Source of the DNA: Flavobacteriales bacterium
GTDB lineage: Bacteria > Bacteroidota > Bacteroidia > Flavobacteriales_F > PHOS-HE28
Length of the DNA stretch: 64,000 nt
Assembly (NCBI GenBank): GCA_016788295.1
Contig: JAEUSY010000061.1
Location: 1-64,000, forward strand
Direction of reading: 5' to 3'
How positions within the stretch are numbered: the stretch's first letter is position 1; each line of letters starts with the position of its first letter. Positions 42,074 to 50,985 of this stretch are shown one piece after another. The notes beneath the pieces were generated by a model. That model worked only from the letters and a program-made list of their open reading frames with translations, made no database searches and was not told where the DNA came from. Position numbers and translations under genes: made by a program.

Positions 42074-44215
42074 TCACTCCTTCACAAAGCGGCCCAGCAG
42101 TGTGCCGTTGTCGGCGCGGAGCAGGTAGATGCCGGGCACCAGGTGCTCCACGGAAATGGTGGTCTGGGCGCTGCCGTTCACGCCATGCACGTCCACCAGG
42201 CGGCCTTGTGCATCCAGCACCTGCAGTTGCTTGAGGCCGGTGGTGGGCCGCACGGAAAGGGTGGTGGTGGCGGGGCTGGGCCACAGTTGCGTGGTGGCCG
42301 TGGTGGTGCCTTGCACGCCAGTGGTGATGTCGGCCTCCACGCAGAGGGTGAAGCTGCCGGCCTCTTCACCGCCGCCGTTCCATAGGCGCAGGTAGAGGTC
42401 CGTGTTGGCGGGCGCACCGGAAACGTTGATGGCATCGGTAACGTCCATCCAGCACGTAATGTACTCGCCGTTGCAGGCGTTGTAGAGCGCGGCGTTGATG
42501 GTGGCGGCGCCCACGGTCTGCAGCAGGATGTCGAAGCTGTTGGCCCAGCCGCTGTTGAAGGTGTACCACACATCGTTGATGGGAGCGAAGGGATCGCAGG
42601 GCGGGTTGGGCAGTGCGGGGGCGAAGGCGCACACGGTGGTGCCTGTGCTGGCCTCGCAGCCACCGATGGGCTGGATGTCGATGACCGTGGCGGTGGCGCA
42701 ATCGTCATTGGCCACCGGGGTGCAGCCGGGCGCACAGCTCATGGCCAGGCTGAAGTCGCCCTGCGCGTCGTTGTAGCCATGTACGTACACGAAGTAGGTG
42801 GTGCCGTTGGTGCTGGGGAAGATGGCCTCGCTGCTGTTGCCGGTGCAGCCGGGCGCATCGTCGTTGCCGGCCACGCAGGTAAAGGCGCCGCAGGACCCGG
42901 TGAACACGCTGATCTTGCTGTCGTAGGTGGTGTTGCCGCAGGTGCTGAGGGTCACCACTTCGCCGGTGCCGGAAAAGGTGTACCACAGGCCGCGGGTGCT
43001 GATGTTGGCCGAGCCGCAGGTGGGCGCATCGGCCTGCAGGCCCAGTGTGGTGTTGCCCTGCACGCTCTGTCCGCATGCAATGGCAATGGCACCGTTGCAG
43101 CCGGCGTTGGGGGCCAGTGCCTCGCTAAGGGTGATGAAGCCGATGGGACCGGTGGTGCTCTCCTCCTTGCCACAGCTCTGGGTGATGTACACCTGGTAGG
43201 CGGTGCCCAGTTCAAGCCCATCGAAGTACACGGGCGGACCATCGGTGCCGGTGATGCCGCTGATGACGGTGCCGGTGCCGGGGGTGAAGCCGCTGGGGCC
43301 GTATTCCACAAAGAAGGGGGTGCCTTCCACGCCGCTGTCCCAGGCCACTTCGGCGTTGGTGTCCAGCGCGTTCACGCTCACGTTGGTGGGCGCGGGGCAG
43401 TTGTTGCACGTCATGCGCAGTTCGTAGCCGCCGACCTGCCCGTTGTAGCCCTGCACCAGCACGTAATAGGTCTCGTTGGCCGTGGCATCGAAGATCACTT
43501 CGGAGCAGAGCACGTCGGGGGCATCATCGTTGCCCACCACGCACACCAGTTCGGCGCAGCTGCCACGGTACACATTGAGGCGCGTGTCGTAGCCGGAACC
43601 GGGGCAAGTGCTAAGGGTCACCTGGGCCTCCACGCCGCTGAAGGTGTACCACTCGCCGGCGGCCTGTATCTCGGTATCGCATTCGGGCGCGCCATCGATG
43701 GTGGCACCAATGGTGTTGCCGTTCACGGTCTGTCCGCAGGCAATGGGCAGTGCGCCCAGGCAGTTGTCCTCGGTAATGGGCCCACAGTCCACCAGCAGTT
43801 GAAAGGCGCCGGTGGCGCCGTTGTAGCCCTGCACCAGCACGTAGTAGCTGACGCCCTCAACGGCCACGAACGAGACCAGGCTCTGGTAGTCGCAGGCATC
43901 GTCGTTGCCGGTAACACAGGTGAAGTTCCCACAGCTGCCGGTATACACATTGAGCCGTGTATCCCAGGTGGTGCCCACGCAGGTGTTGATGATGATCTGT
44001 TCGTTGCTGCCCTGCAACAGGTACCACACACCGGGTGCGGTAACGTTGGTGCCGCAGTTCAGGGCAATGTCGTTGGTGGCGGCCACAGTGGTGCCATTGT
44101 AGAGGTTGCCGCAGCTGATGGGCAGGGCATTGGCACAGGCATCGTTGGCGGGCTGGGCCATGGCGCCCATTGCCGAAAGGGAGAGGAGCAAGGAGAGGGC
44201 GTAGTGTGCACGCAT
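42074..44215 (-). CDS. Secreted multi-domain protein with T9SS sorting domain
   Basis: A 713-residue protein from ATG 44215 with signal peptide (LSLLLSLSAMGAMAQ). Four beta-sandwich repeats of ~110-120 residues follow, each with PxxCG at the start, 'VWYLLQG/EWYTFSG/LWYTFSG', 'TCxGTTxDTRLNVYTGSCG' and 'VxGNDDA' words. These are of the kind that bind calcium or carbohydrate at the surface. A fibronectin type III block lies at ~300-390 (APTNVSVNALDTNAEVAWDS), and a type IX sorting domain at the end (TTQLWPSPATTTLSVRPTTG ... LLGRFVKE). It is likely an adhesin or binding protein. It stands alone and is preceded by a TATCTTCG promoter box. Confidence 0.92.
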   Translation of the reverse strand: MRAHYALSLLLSLSAMGAMAQPANDACANALPISCGNLYNGTTVAATNDIALNCGTNVTAPGVWYLLQGSNEQIIINTCVGTTWDTRLNVYTGSCGNFTCVTGNDDACDYQSLVSFVAVEGVSYYVLVQGYNGATGAFQLLVDCGPITEDNCLGALPIACGQTVNGNTIGATIDGAPECDTEIQAAGEWYTFSGVEAQVTLSTCPGSGYDTRLNVYRGSCAELVCVVGNDDAPDVLCSEVIFDATANETYYVLVQGYNGQVGGYELRMTCNNCPAPTNVSVNALDTNAEVAWDSGVEGTPFFVEYGPSGFTPGTGTVISGITGTDGPPVYFDGLELGTAYQVYITQSCGKEESTTGPIGFITLSEALAPNAGCNGAIAIACGQSVQGNTTLGLQADAPTCGSANISTRGLWYTFSGTGEVVTLSTCGNTTYDSKISVFTGSCGAFTCVAGNDDAPGCTGNSSEAIFPSTNGTTYFVYVHGYNDAQGDFSLAMSCAPGCTPVANDDCATATVIDIQPIGGCEASTGTTVCAFAPALPNPPCDPFAPINDVWYTFNSGWANSFDILLQTVGAATINAALYNACNGEYITCWMDVTDAINVSGAPANTDLYLRLWNGGGEEAGSFTLCVEADITTGVQGTTTATTQLWPSPATTTLSVRPTTGLKQLQVLDAQGRLVDVHGVNGSAQTTISVEHLVPGIYLLRADNGTLLGRFVKE

Positions 44216-44240
44216 GCGTTGGAGGTGGTATGGTGTGCGC

Positions 44241-44248
44241 CGAAGATA
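44241..44248 (-). promoter_or_regulatory. Bacteroidota -7 box
   Basis: Minus strand TATCTTCG, one mismatch to TAnnTTTG, 25 nt before ATG 44215. Confidence 0.45.
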
Positions 44249-44284
44249 CCCGCATGTTCCGGAACCGGGTATGATCGGTCCAGG

Positions 44285-44576
44285 GCCTGCCTGGCGTGGT
44301 CTCAAATGTCATCCACGGATGTCGCAGATGGACCGCCAAGCGGTCAATGCAGGTAAATCGCCGTCAGGCGCTATCTGTGTCATCTGTGTCATCTGCGGAT
44401 ACCCCTTGCATTCGGTCCATTCAGGTTCATTCACGGTCGCTTTTTCCAACCGGGAATGGACGTGCATGAACGGGAATAGGAGGGTTTCGCTACGGACGCA
44501 TTGCCGTCCATCAACGCCTGCCTACCGGAAGGCAGGTTCATTCACGGTTCCTTCACCACGTGTGTTGGCCTGCGCC
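44285..44576. repeat. Intergenic dispersed-repeat cluster
   Basis: It contains CATCCACGGATGTCGCAGATG, the word ATCTGTGTCATCTGTGTCATC (related to the fragment near 25795), and then the TTCATTCACGGT / ATGGACGTGCATGAACGGGA words of the 112-bp family. An imperfect palindrome CCTGCCTACCGGAAGGCAGG sits between the two TTCATTCACGG copies. The layout parallels 9862-9916. Confidence 0.7.
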
Positions 44577-45323
44577 TCAGCTCTTCTTCTTGCGCAGCTT
44601 GGTCTTGTCGGGGTCCTCGTGGAAGTAATAGCGGAGGTCCACGGTGAGGTAGGTGCCGATGAGGTCGGCACGCATGGTATAGGGGAAGAAGGTGCGGGTG
44701 TAGTAGGTGAGCTCGGCCACGGCAATGGGGCTGAAGGTGCGGTGGTAGGTGGCGCCGAGGTAGAACATGCCGCTCTTGCGGGTGCGGTACTCCACGCCCA
44801 GGTTGGCCAGCACGGCGAACTGCGCCCAGTTGTAGCGGTAGAAATAGGCGCGCCCTTCCTGGATATCGCGCTGCACATCGCTGGGGTAGAAGTCGATGGA
44901 GCCGCCCAACGCGGTGTTCATCCATAGCTGTTCGCCCAGGCGGATGTACACCAGCCCGGCCACCGGAAGTTCGTAGCCGATGAAGCGGATGTCGCTGCTC
45001 TCGGCATAGCCGGTGGTATCGTTCACCAGGCCGAAGGTGTAGCGGCGGGTGATCTGGCCCAGGCCGGTCTCCAGCGAGAACATGTCGCTGATGCCCACGC
45101 GCACCGACATGCCGAAGGCCATGCCGCCGGTAAGCTCCACACTACCACTGAGCGAGGGCCGTTGCAGGGTGGTGAGCGGGTCGAAGTACTCCAGCGGCAG
45201 CACCGGTTTCAGTTGGATGCCGAAGGTGGTGACCCCGCGCTGTGCCCGCACGGGTGCGCACCAAAGCCCGAGCAGCACCACCAGGAGGAGTGCGCGGAAG
45301 GGGCGGTGGTGTGGTGCGACCAT
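44577..45323 (-). CDS. Outer-membrane beta-barrel protein
   Basis: A 248-residue protein from ATG 45323 with signal peptide (LLLVVLLGLWCAPVRAQ). Alternating hydrophobic strands and aromatic girdles typical of small outer-membrane barrels follow (SLSGSVELTGGMAFGMSVRV, SMFSLETGLGQITRRYTF-like, WAQFAVLANLGVEYRT, LIGTYLTVDLRYYF). It ends unusually in a lysine-rich tail (DKTKLRKKKS) after the last strand. It probably forms a pore or structural barrel; ligand unknown. The upstream frame beyond 45323 overlaps the next gene and has no homology. A CATCTTTG box lies 6 nt before the start codon. Confidence 0.85.
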   Translation of the reverse strand: MVAPHHRPFRALLLVVLLGLWCAPVRAQRGVTTFGIQLKPVLPLEYFDPLTTLQRPSLSGSVELTGGMAFGMSVRVGISDMFSLETGLGQITRRYTFGLVNDTTGYAESSDIRFIGYELPVAGLVYIRLGEQLWMNTALGGSIDFYPSDVQRDIQEGRAYFYRYNWAQFAVLANLGVEYRTRKSGMFYLGATYHRTFSPIAVAELTYYTRTFFPYTMRADLIGTYLTVDLRYYFHEDPDKTKLRKKKS

Positions 45324-45329
45324 GCGTGG

Positions 45330-45337
45330 CAAAGATG
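45330..45337 (-). promoter_or_regulatory. Bacteroidota -7-like box
   Basis: Minus strand CATCTTTG, identical to the box before the nuclease at 9950, 6 nt before ATG 45323. Confidence 0.45.
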
Positions 45338-45399
45338 CGGCACCGGAGCGGGCCAAGCACGCTGCACGGCAGGTAACGGTGCGGTGTGAACAGGTAACG

Positions 45400-45741
45400 C
45401 TACCCGTTCCAGAAATTGCGCACCACGAAACCCGCCACGGCCAACAACAGAACGAGCGCAACAAAGCCCAGCACCACCTTGCGCAGCAGTCCGTCGGCGA
45501 TAAAGGGTTCGCGGTGGCGGCCCAGCACGGTGTAGTTGAGGCGCACGGCCTGTTCACGGTGCCGCTGTTTCACGCCCACCATGAACGGCGGACCGCCCGC
45601 GCCATCACGCTCGTGCCCGATGCGCGCCTGGTCCAGCAATTGCGTGAACTCGCCCGCCATGGCATCGGTGGGGAAGCGGAACACGATCCAGTTGGCGTCC
45701 TCCGGATGGTCGTCGTAGTTGGTGATGTTAAGGATGGCCAT
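45400..45741 (-). CDS. Small protein with C-terminal TM helix
   Basis: A 113-residue protein from ATG 45741 (MAILNITNYDDHPEDANWIV). Residues ~1-75 form a small alpha/beta domain (FRFPTDAMAGEFTQLLDQA, then PPFMVGVKQRHREQAVRLN). Residues ~88-107 are a TM helix (VVLGFVALVLLLAVAGFVV). It is likely tail-anchored in the inner membrane. No family recognised. It lies between a beta-barrel gene and a repeat tract. Confidence 0.75.
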   Translation of the reverse strand: MAILNITNYDDHPEDANWIVFRFPTDAMAGEFTQLLDQARIGHERDGAGGPPFMVGVKQRHREQAVRLNYTVLGRHREPFIADGLLRKVVLGFVALVLLLAVAGFVVRNFWNG

Positions 45742-45754
45742 GGGGAGAAATGAC

Positions 45755-45905
45755 AAGTGACAAGCTTCAAGTGTCAAGGCTCAAGCGGCAAGCTGCAAGC
45801 TGTGGGAGGCGAGATGCGAGGCTTGCATCATGGATATTGGGTCTTGAGCCTTTAGTCTTGAGCCTTTAGTCTTGAGCCTTTTGTCTTTAGTCTTGAGCCT
45901 TGACG
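45755..45905. repeat. CTTGAGCC / GGCTCAAG simple-repeat tract
   Basis: TCTTGAGCCTTTAG is repeated three to four times at 45842-45900. The first half of the region carries the complementary words (CAAGCTTCAAG, CAAGGCTCAAG), so the tract can fold back on itself. A related tract lies at 25096-25165. It sits between two same-strand genes and may end transcription of the nitroreductase gene. Confidence 0.7.
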
Positions 45906-45928
45906 CTTGTCGCTTGCGCGTCGCGCCA

Positions 45929-46513
45929 TCACTCTTCCCACTTCACCACGTGTTCCAGCGGTTTGCGATAGCCTTTGGGCCACTCGATGGCGGGGTAGCC
46001 GATGTAGAACAGGCCCATGGCGTGGTCGTTGGGCCCCAGGCCGAGGTGGTCGCGCATGGCGGTTCCGGTCATGGGGCCGCCGGTGGCCCAGAAGCCGCCC
46101 AGTCCGTAGGCGGCGCAGGTGAGGTGCATGTTCTGCACAGCGCAGGCCACGGCTAGCAGTTCGTCGCGCTCGTTGATCTTGCCGTTGGGGTCGCGCGCCA
46201 TGCCGATGGCGATCACCACGCTGCTCTGCAGGGGGCGCTGCGTGATGTTGTCGTACTTCCGCTGCATGAACTTGTCCGGCGGTGTGTTGGTGCGGTACAC
46301 TTCGCCGAGGAACTGGCTGAGGCGTTCGCGCGCGGCACCGGTGTACACGGTGAAGCGCCAGGGCTGCGTCATGCCGTGTGTGGGTGCCCAGGTGGCGTTG
46401 GAGAGCACGCGCTCCACGATCTCGCGGTGTACCACGCGGTCGGTGTAGTCCTTGGGATAGATGGTGCGCCGGTGGCGGATGAGATCGGTGATCTCGCTGA
46501 CACTGAATTTCAT
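45929..46513 (-). CDS. Nitroreductase family protein
   Basis: A 194-residue FMN-dependent nitroreductase-like oxidoreductase. The N-terminal pattern SEITDLIRHRRTIYPKDY, then ATWAPTHGMTQPWRFTVYTG (FMN-phosphate and substrate region), SSVVIAIGMARD, and the glycine-rich AAYGLGGFWATGGPM at ~145 are typical. Such enzymes reduce nitro groups or quinones using NAD(P)H in the cytoplasm as homodimers. The ATG is clear. It is monocistronic and divergent from a secreted-protein gene. Confidence 0.92.
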   Translation of the reverse strand: MKFSVSEITDLIRHRRTIYPKDYTDRVVHREIVERVLSNATWAPTHGMTQPWRFTVYTGAARERLSQFLGEVYRTNTPPDKFMQRKYDNITQRPLQSSVVIAIGMARDPNGKINERDELLAVACAVQNMHLTCAAYGLGGFWATGGPMTGTAMRDHLGLGPNDHAMGLFYIGYPAIEWPKGYRKPLEHVVKWEE

Positions 46514-46623
46514 GGCTGTGGAGGTGCAAAGAGAAGCGATCGGTGGATGCGTTCGACGAAGGCGGGCAGCGAACGGGTCCGCACCGGTGTCTTACCTTCA
46601 GCACCGCTAACCGAACCTGCACA

Positions 46624-47637
46624 ATGCGCATACAGACCGTACTCTCCGCCACGCTTCTGACCACACTGGCCGTTCAAGCCCAGGCACCCACGCTCAACGC
46701 CGGGAACAACACACCGGTGGCCGGCCAGGTCATCAATGTGTTCACCCAGCCCACTTGGGCCTTTCCCGGCGGGACCGGCGAGGACATCCTTTACGGCTTC
46801 TGGATGCTGGACTCCACGGGCCAGAAGAACCTGAAATACCTGAGCCCTTCAGTTACCTCTTCATCCTCCGTGGTGCCCACGGCCAACCTGCTGTTCACCG
46901 ATGGCGGCAGCGATACCACCTTCTATGAGTACTCCAGCACGGGGGTGAAGATCGTGGGTCAGCGCAGTCCGCTGGAAGGCCTCTTCAATTACAGCGACCC
47001 CGCACAGGAACTGGTCTATCCCTGCACCTTCGGCACCACGTGGACCGATGCCGTGGGCGCCACCTATACCACCGGTATCGGGGCGGCCACGCGCGTGGGC
47101 ACCATTACCGGTATAGCCGATGGCTACGGCACGCTTCAACTGCCCGAGGACCTTGTGCCCAACGTGCTCCGCGTGAAAGTGCGCCGCAACATTACCGACC
47201 AGACCGCGCTTGCCATTGTGAACCGCATCAGCACCACCTATTTCTTCTTCACCGAGAACGAGGTGCACCCCGTGTTGCGCCTGCAAGAGGATTCCGTGAG
47301 CATCAATGGCGGTACATACAGCGTGCAGAAGGGTGCCCAGTGGATGTTCGGTCCCGGCAATGTGGGCATCATCGACCACGATGCCGTGCGTTTCAACGCT
47401 TACCCGAACCCGGTGGCCGACCTGTTGGTACTGGACCTGGCCGGTGTGGAAAGCACCGTTACCAGCGTTACCGTTGTGGATGCCCGCGGCGCCATGGTGC
47501 TGCAGCAAGGGGTGAACGCCGTTGCCGCGAACAGCATGCTCACGCTGGACCTGGGCGGTTTGTCCGCAGGCCTTTACACCGTGAACCTGCTCGGCGAAGG
47601 CCGTGTGCTGGGCAACCGCCGCGTGGTGGTGCGCTGA
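46624..47637 (+). CDS. Secreted protein with T9SS sorting domain
   Basis: A 337-residue protein from ATG 46624 with signal peptide (TVLSATLLTTLAVQAQ). The body (~20-260) is beta-rich (ILYGFWMLDSTGQKNLKYLS, DPAQELVYPCTFGTTWTDAV) and not assigned to a family. The C-terminus is a type IX sorting domain (FNAYPNPVADLLVLDLAG ... LGNRRVVVR). It is followed by a strong terminator hairpin. The upstream frame extension was rejected because it has no signal-like sequence. Confidence 0.9.
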   Translation: MRIQTVLSATLLTTLAVQAQAPTLNAGNNTPVAGQVINVFTQPTWAFPGGTGEDILYGFWMLDSTGQKNLKYLSPSVTSSSSVVPTANLLFTDGGSDTTFYEYSSTGVKIVGQRSPLEGLFNYSDPAQELVYPCTFGTTWTDAVGATYTTGIGAATRVGTITGIADGYGTLQLPEDLVPNVLRVKVRRNITDQTALAIVNRISTTYFFFTENEVHPVLRLQEDSVSINGGTYSVQKGAQWMFGPGNVGIIDHDAVRFNAYPNPVADLLVLDLAGVESTVTSVTVVDARGAMVLQQGVNAVAANSMLTLDLGGLSAGLYTVNLLGEGRVLGNRRVVVR

Positions 47638-47654
47638 GCCGTTCCGATCTTACC

Positions 47655-47688
47655 GACAAAGCCCCGTCCTTCATGGCGGGGCTTTGTC
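47655..47688 (+). terminator. Terminator hairpin
   Basis: GACAAAGCCCCG and CGGGGCTTTGTC pair perfectly (12 bp) around a 10-nt loop, 17 bp after the stop codon. Confidence 0.75.
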
Positions 47689-47745
47689 ATTTGGTCGATG
47701 TGGTGAACATGGGAGAGGGCAGGGCGTTACTTTCATTCCGCACCC

Positions 47746-48837
47746 ATGCTCGGCCACCGCTTCGGCAAGTTCATTCCCCCGCAGGACGACCGCTCGCCCT
47801 TCGAGAAGCTGTTGCCGATCTTTTTGGAGATGCTCACCCACACCAGCGGCGATGTGGAAGAGGCCCTCGACTGGATGGACCAGGTGGACAAGGAACACGA
47901 CCTGTGGACACCCGCGTATGGCCGCAAGGAGTTCGAGGCCGACCTGCGCAAGCATGGCCTTGTGGGTGACCGGCCCACCAAGGGTGGTAAGACCCCATTG
48001 ACCGGCAAGGCCGAGAAGCTGATCCGCGAGCGCGCACTGGAACAGGTGTTCGGCAAGTTGAAGAAGACCGATCGTGGCGGCCACGGACTGCGCAAGACCG
48101 GCCCCGGCGACGAGCCCACCAGCGACCGGCGCGGCTACCGCTTCGGCGACCGCATCGAACAGGTGGCCATGAGCGACAGCATCCGCAACGCCCAGCAGCG
48201 CGGCATCGACGACCTACGCCTGAGCGAGGACGACCTGGAGGTGATCGAGACCGAGCACCAGAGCGCCTGCGCCACCGTGCTGATGATCGACATCAGCCAC
48301 AGCATGATCCTCTACGGCGAGGACCGCATCACCCCGGCGAAAAAGGTGGCCATGGCGCTGGCCGAACTGATCAAGCGACGCTACCCCAAGGACACGCTGG
48401 ACATCGTGGTGTTCGGCAACGATGCGTGGCAGGTGAGCCTGAAAGACCTGCCCTACCTGCAAGTGGGGCCCTTCCACACGAACACCGTGGCGGGCCTGGA
48501 ACTGGCCATGGACATCCTGCGCCGCCGCAAGCTGAAGAACCGCCGCATCGTGATGATCACCGACGGCAAGCCCAGCTGCATCAAACGCAACGGCGAGTAC
48601 TACATGAACAGCTTCGGGCTCGACGACTTCATTGTGGCCCGCTGCCTCGATGCGGCGGTGCGTGCGCGCAAGGCCGGCATCCCCATCACCACCTTCATGA
48701 TCGCGCGCGACAACTACCTGCAGCACTTCATCGAACGCTTCACCGAGGCCAACCAGGGCCGCGCCTTCTACACCGGCCTGCAAGGCCTCGCCGACATGGT
48801 GTTCCGCGATCATGCATCCAACCGGAGAGCCTCTTAG
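47746..48837 (+). CDS. VWA domain protein
   Basis: A 363-residue protein with a von Willebrand factor A domain in its C-terminal half. The MIDAS metal site is MIDISHSM (D182, S184, S186), followed by VVFGNDAW and the later MITDGKPS segment. The N-terminal ~150 residues are basic and helical. VWA proteins of this kind work with a neighbouring MoxR-type AAA+ ATPase as a chaperone or metal-insertion machine. The next gene is such an ATPase, 44 bp downstream with a short hairpin between. No signal peptide, so cytoplasmic. Confidence 0.93.
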   Translation: MLGHRFGKFIPPQDDRSPFEKLLPIFLEMLTHTSGDVEEALDWMDQVDKEHDLWTPAYGRKEFEADLRKHGLVGDRPTKGGKTPLTGKAEKLIRERALEQVFGKLKKTDRGGHGLRKTGPGDEPTSDRRGYRFGDRIEQVAMSDSIRNAQQRGIDDLRLSEDDLEVIETEHQSACATVLMIDISHSMILYGEDRITPAKKVAMALAELIKRRYPKDTLDIVVFGNDAWQVSLKDLPYLQVGPFHTNTVAGLELAMDILRRRKLKNRRIVMITDGKPSCIKRNGEYYMNSFGLDDFIVARCLDAAVRARKAGIPITTFMIARDNYLQHFIERFTEANQGRAFYTGLQGLADMVFRDHASNRRAS

Positions 48838-48851
48838 AAAGCACCAGCACC

Positions 48852-48870
48852 GTCGACCCGTAGGGTCGAC
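48852..48870. repeat. Intercistronic perfect palindrome
   Basis: GTCGACCC and GGGTCGAC around GTA, between the VWA and AAA+ genes. It is a REP-like hairpin that could balance expression of the two genes. Confidence 0.6.
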
Positions 48871-48881
48871 ACACTCGCTCC

Positions 48882-50387
48882 ATGAACCCACCCACCCCCA
48901 CCACCCTCGGCGAGCTCAAGCAAAGCGGCTATCGCCCCCGCAGCGTGAAAGAGGAATTGCGCACCAACCTCATTGCACGCATCCGCAGCGGACAACCGCT
49001 CTTCGAGGGCATACACGGGTATGAGGAGACCGTGATCCCCGCACTGGAACGCGCCATCCTCGCGGGCCACAGCATCAACCTGCTCGGCCTGCGCGGACAG
49101 GCCAAAACGCGCATGGCCCGCTCGCTCGTACAACTGCTGGATGAGTGGCTCCCCGTGGTGGCCGGGAGCGAGATCAACGACGATCCGTTGGCGCCCATCT
49201 CGCGCCACGCCAAGGACCTCATCGCGCAGCACGGCGATGCCACGCCCATTGCCTGGCTGCACCGCAACGACCGCTACACCGAGAAGCTTGCCACACCCGA
49301 TGTGACCGTGGCCGACCTCATTGGCGACAGCGACCCCATCAAGGCCGCCAACCTCAAGCTCGACTACAGCGACGAGCGCGTGATCCACTTCGGACTCATC
49401 CCGCGGAGCCATCGCGGCATCTTCGTCATCAACGAACTACCCGATCTGCAGCCACGCATCCAAGTGGCGCTCTTCAACATCCTGCAGGAGGGCGATGTAC
49501 AGATCCGTGGCTTCAAGCTGCGCCTGCCGCTCGACATCCAGTTCGTGTTCACCGCCAACCCCGAGGACTACACCAACCGCGGCGCCATCATCACCCCGCT
49601 GAAGGACCGAATCCAGAGCCAGATCCTCACGCACTATCCGCCCACGATCGAGCTGGGCATGCGCATCACCGCGCAGGAGCTGCGTTCACCGAAAGAGCAG
49701 CTGGCCCGGGTGCGCGTGCCCGACCTGCTGCGTGTGCTCATCGAGCGCATTGCCTTGGAAGCGCGCGAGAGCGAGTACGTGGACCGCAAGAGCGGCGTTA
49801 GTGCGCGCCTCACCATCAGTGCGCTGGAGAGCGTGATCAGTGCGGCCGAGCTGCGCGCACTGCACAATGGCGAGGACAGCACGGTGGCCCGCATCGGCGA
49901 TCTGCAGGCCGTGGTGCCCGCCATTACCGGTAAGGTGGAACTGGTGTATGAAGGCGAACAGGAGGGACCCGAGAAGGTGGCGCACCACCTGCTGGGGCTG
50001 GCCATCCGCAACGTGTTCGCCGAGCTCTTCCCCGATCCGGTGAAGGCACGCAAACGCGTGAAGGCCGGTGCCACTTCCGAGCGTTCGGCCGATCCCTACC
50101 ACGATATCGTGGAGCACTTCGAGGCCGCCCAATGCGAGCTGCTGAACGGGGCCACCAACGCCGAGCATGTTGAAGAGCTACGTCATGTCCCCGGCCTGAT
50201 CGACCTGGTACGGAAGCGGCATGCTTATCTGGATGATGAGGAGCAGTTGCTGTGGGCGGAGTTCGTGCTGCACGGCCTGGCGGAGCACAGCCGCATCGGT
50301 CGCACGCAACTGGCCGGGTCGGCGCGCTTCGGCGACCTTATGAGCGCCATGCTTGGCGCCAGCACCGATGACGAGGAACTTGGCTGA
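48882..50387 (+). CDS. MoxR-like AAA+ ATPase
   Basis: A 501-residue AAA+ ATPase related to magnesium-chelatase subunit I / MoxR. Walker A is LLGLRGQAKTRMA (G69-T76, a variant with alanine before KT). Walker B is FVINELPDL, with asparagine in the usual aspartate place. Sensor-1 lies in VFTANPEDY, followed by the arginine-finger region PLKDRIQSQI. The C-terminal ~200 residues are helical (EEQLLWAEFVLHGLAEHS). Such ATPases remodel protein partners together with VWA proteins; the partner gene is immediately upstream. The CPBP gene starts inside its last codons. Confidence 0.93.
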   Translation: MNPPTPTTLGELKQSGYRPRSVKEELRTNLIARIRSGQPLFEGIHGYEETVIPALERAILAGHSINLLGLRGQAKTRMARSLVQLLDEWLPVVAGSEINDDPLAPISRHAKDLIAQHGDATPIAWLHRNDRYTEKLATPDVTVADLIGDSDPIKAANLKLDYSDERVIHFGLIPRSHRGIFVINELPDLQPRIQVALFNILQEGDVQIRGFKLRLPLDIQFVFTANPEDYTNRGAIITPLKDRIQSQILTHYPPTIELGMRITAQELRSPKEQLARVRVPDLLRVLIERIALEARESEYVDRKSGVSARLTISALESVISAAELRALHNGEDSTVARIGDLQAVVPAITGKVELVYEGEQEGPEKVAHHLLGLAIRNVFAELFPDPVKARKRVKAGATSERSADPYHDIVEHFEAAQCELLNGATNAEHVEELRHVPGLIDLVRKRHAYLDDEEQLLWAEFVLHGLAEHSRIGRTQLAGSARFGDLMSAMLGASTDDEELG

Positions 50388-50985
50388 GCACAGCACCTTG
50401 TTGCGCAAGGTCCCGGTGATCATTTGGCTGGGCCTGGCCACGCTGGTGCTTTTCGGTGGTGGTGGCATCGCGTTGATCACCGGTGTGCAACGGCGTGCAT
50501 TGGGTGAGGTGCTCGTGCAGGAAGTGGGTGTTCCGCTACAAGTGGCCTACGGTCTGGTCGTTGGTGTTGCCATCGGCATGTTGGCTTGGATGCTCATCCG
50601 TGCGCCGGGCTTCACGCCGTTGCGCGAACGGTATGCGCTGCTGATCGGCCCGCACGTGCAACAGCGGTCCATGCGCATCGCCATTTCCATCTGCGCCGGT
50701 GTGGGCGAGGAGCTCTTCTTCCGCGGTGCGCTGCAACCCTGGCTGGGCATACCAGTAACGGCGGTGTTGTTCGTGGCCATCCACGGGTACCTGGACCCGC
50801 GTGATAAGCGCCTCTTCATCTACGGCGCAGTGCTAACGCTCGGCATGATGGTACTTGGCTGGATGGCCGATGTGCAGGGCCTTGTAGGGCCCATGGTGGC
50901 GCACACGCTGATCGACATCATACTGCTTGAACGGCTCCACACCACCTATTGCGGGATCACGCAGGAGCGTCATTTGCCCGCATAG
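50368..50985 (+). CDS. CPBP family intramembrane metalloprotease
   Basis: A 205-residue multi-TM protein of the CAAX prenyl protease / bacteriocin-processing (CPBP) family. Motifs are GVGEELFFRG (EExxxR), FVAIHGYLDP and VAHTLIDIIL, which supply the glutamate and histidine metal ligands within the membrane. Five or more TM helices are visible. The ATG at 50368 lies 20 bp inside the AAA+ gene, so it is translationally coupled; a TTG at 50353 is an alternative. Substrate unknown. It is convergent with the next gene, overlapping it by 16 bp. Confidence 0.9.
   Translation: MTRNLAEHSTLLRKVPVIIWLGLATLVLFGGGGIALITGVQRRALGEVLVQEVGVPLQVAYGLVVGVAIGMLAWMLIRAPGFTPLRERYALLIGPHVQQRSMRIAISICAGVGEELFFRGALQPWLGIPVTAVLFVAIHGYLDPRDKRLFIYGAVLTLGMMVLGWMADVQGLVGPMVAHTLIDIILLERLHTTYCGITQERHLPA

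Noticed and set aside
42779-44356. 525-residue plus-strand open frame
   Set aside because: It is antisense to the T9SS multi-domain protein; composition rich in G, A, V and H is typical of a shadow frame.
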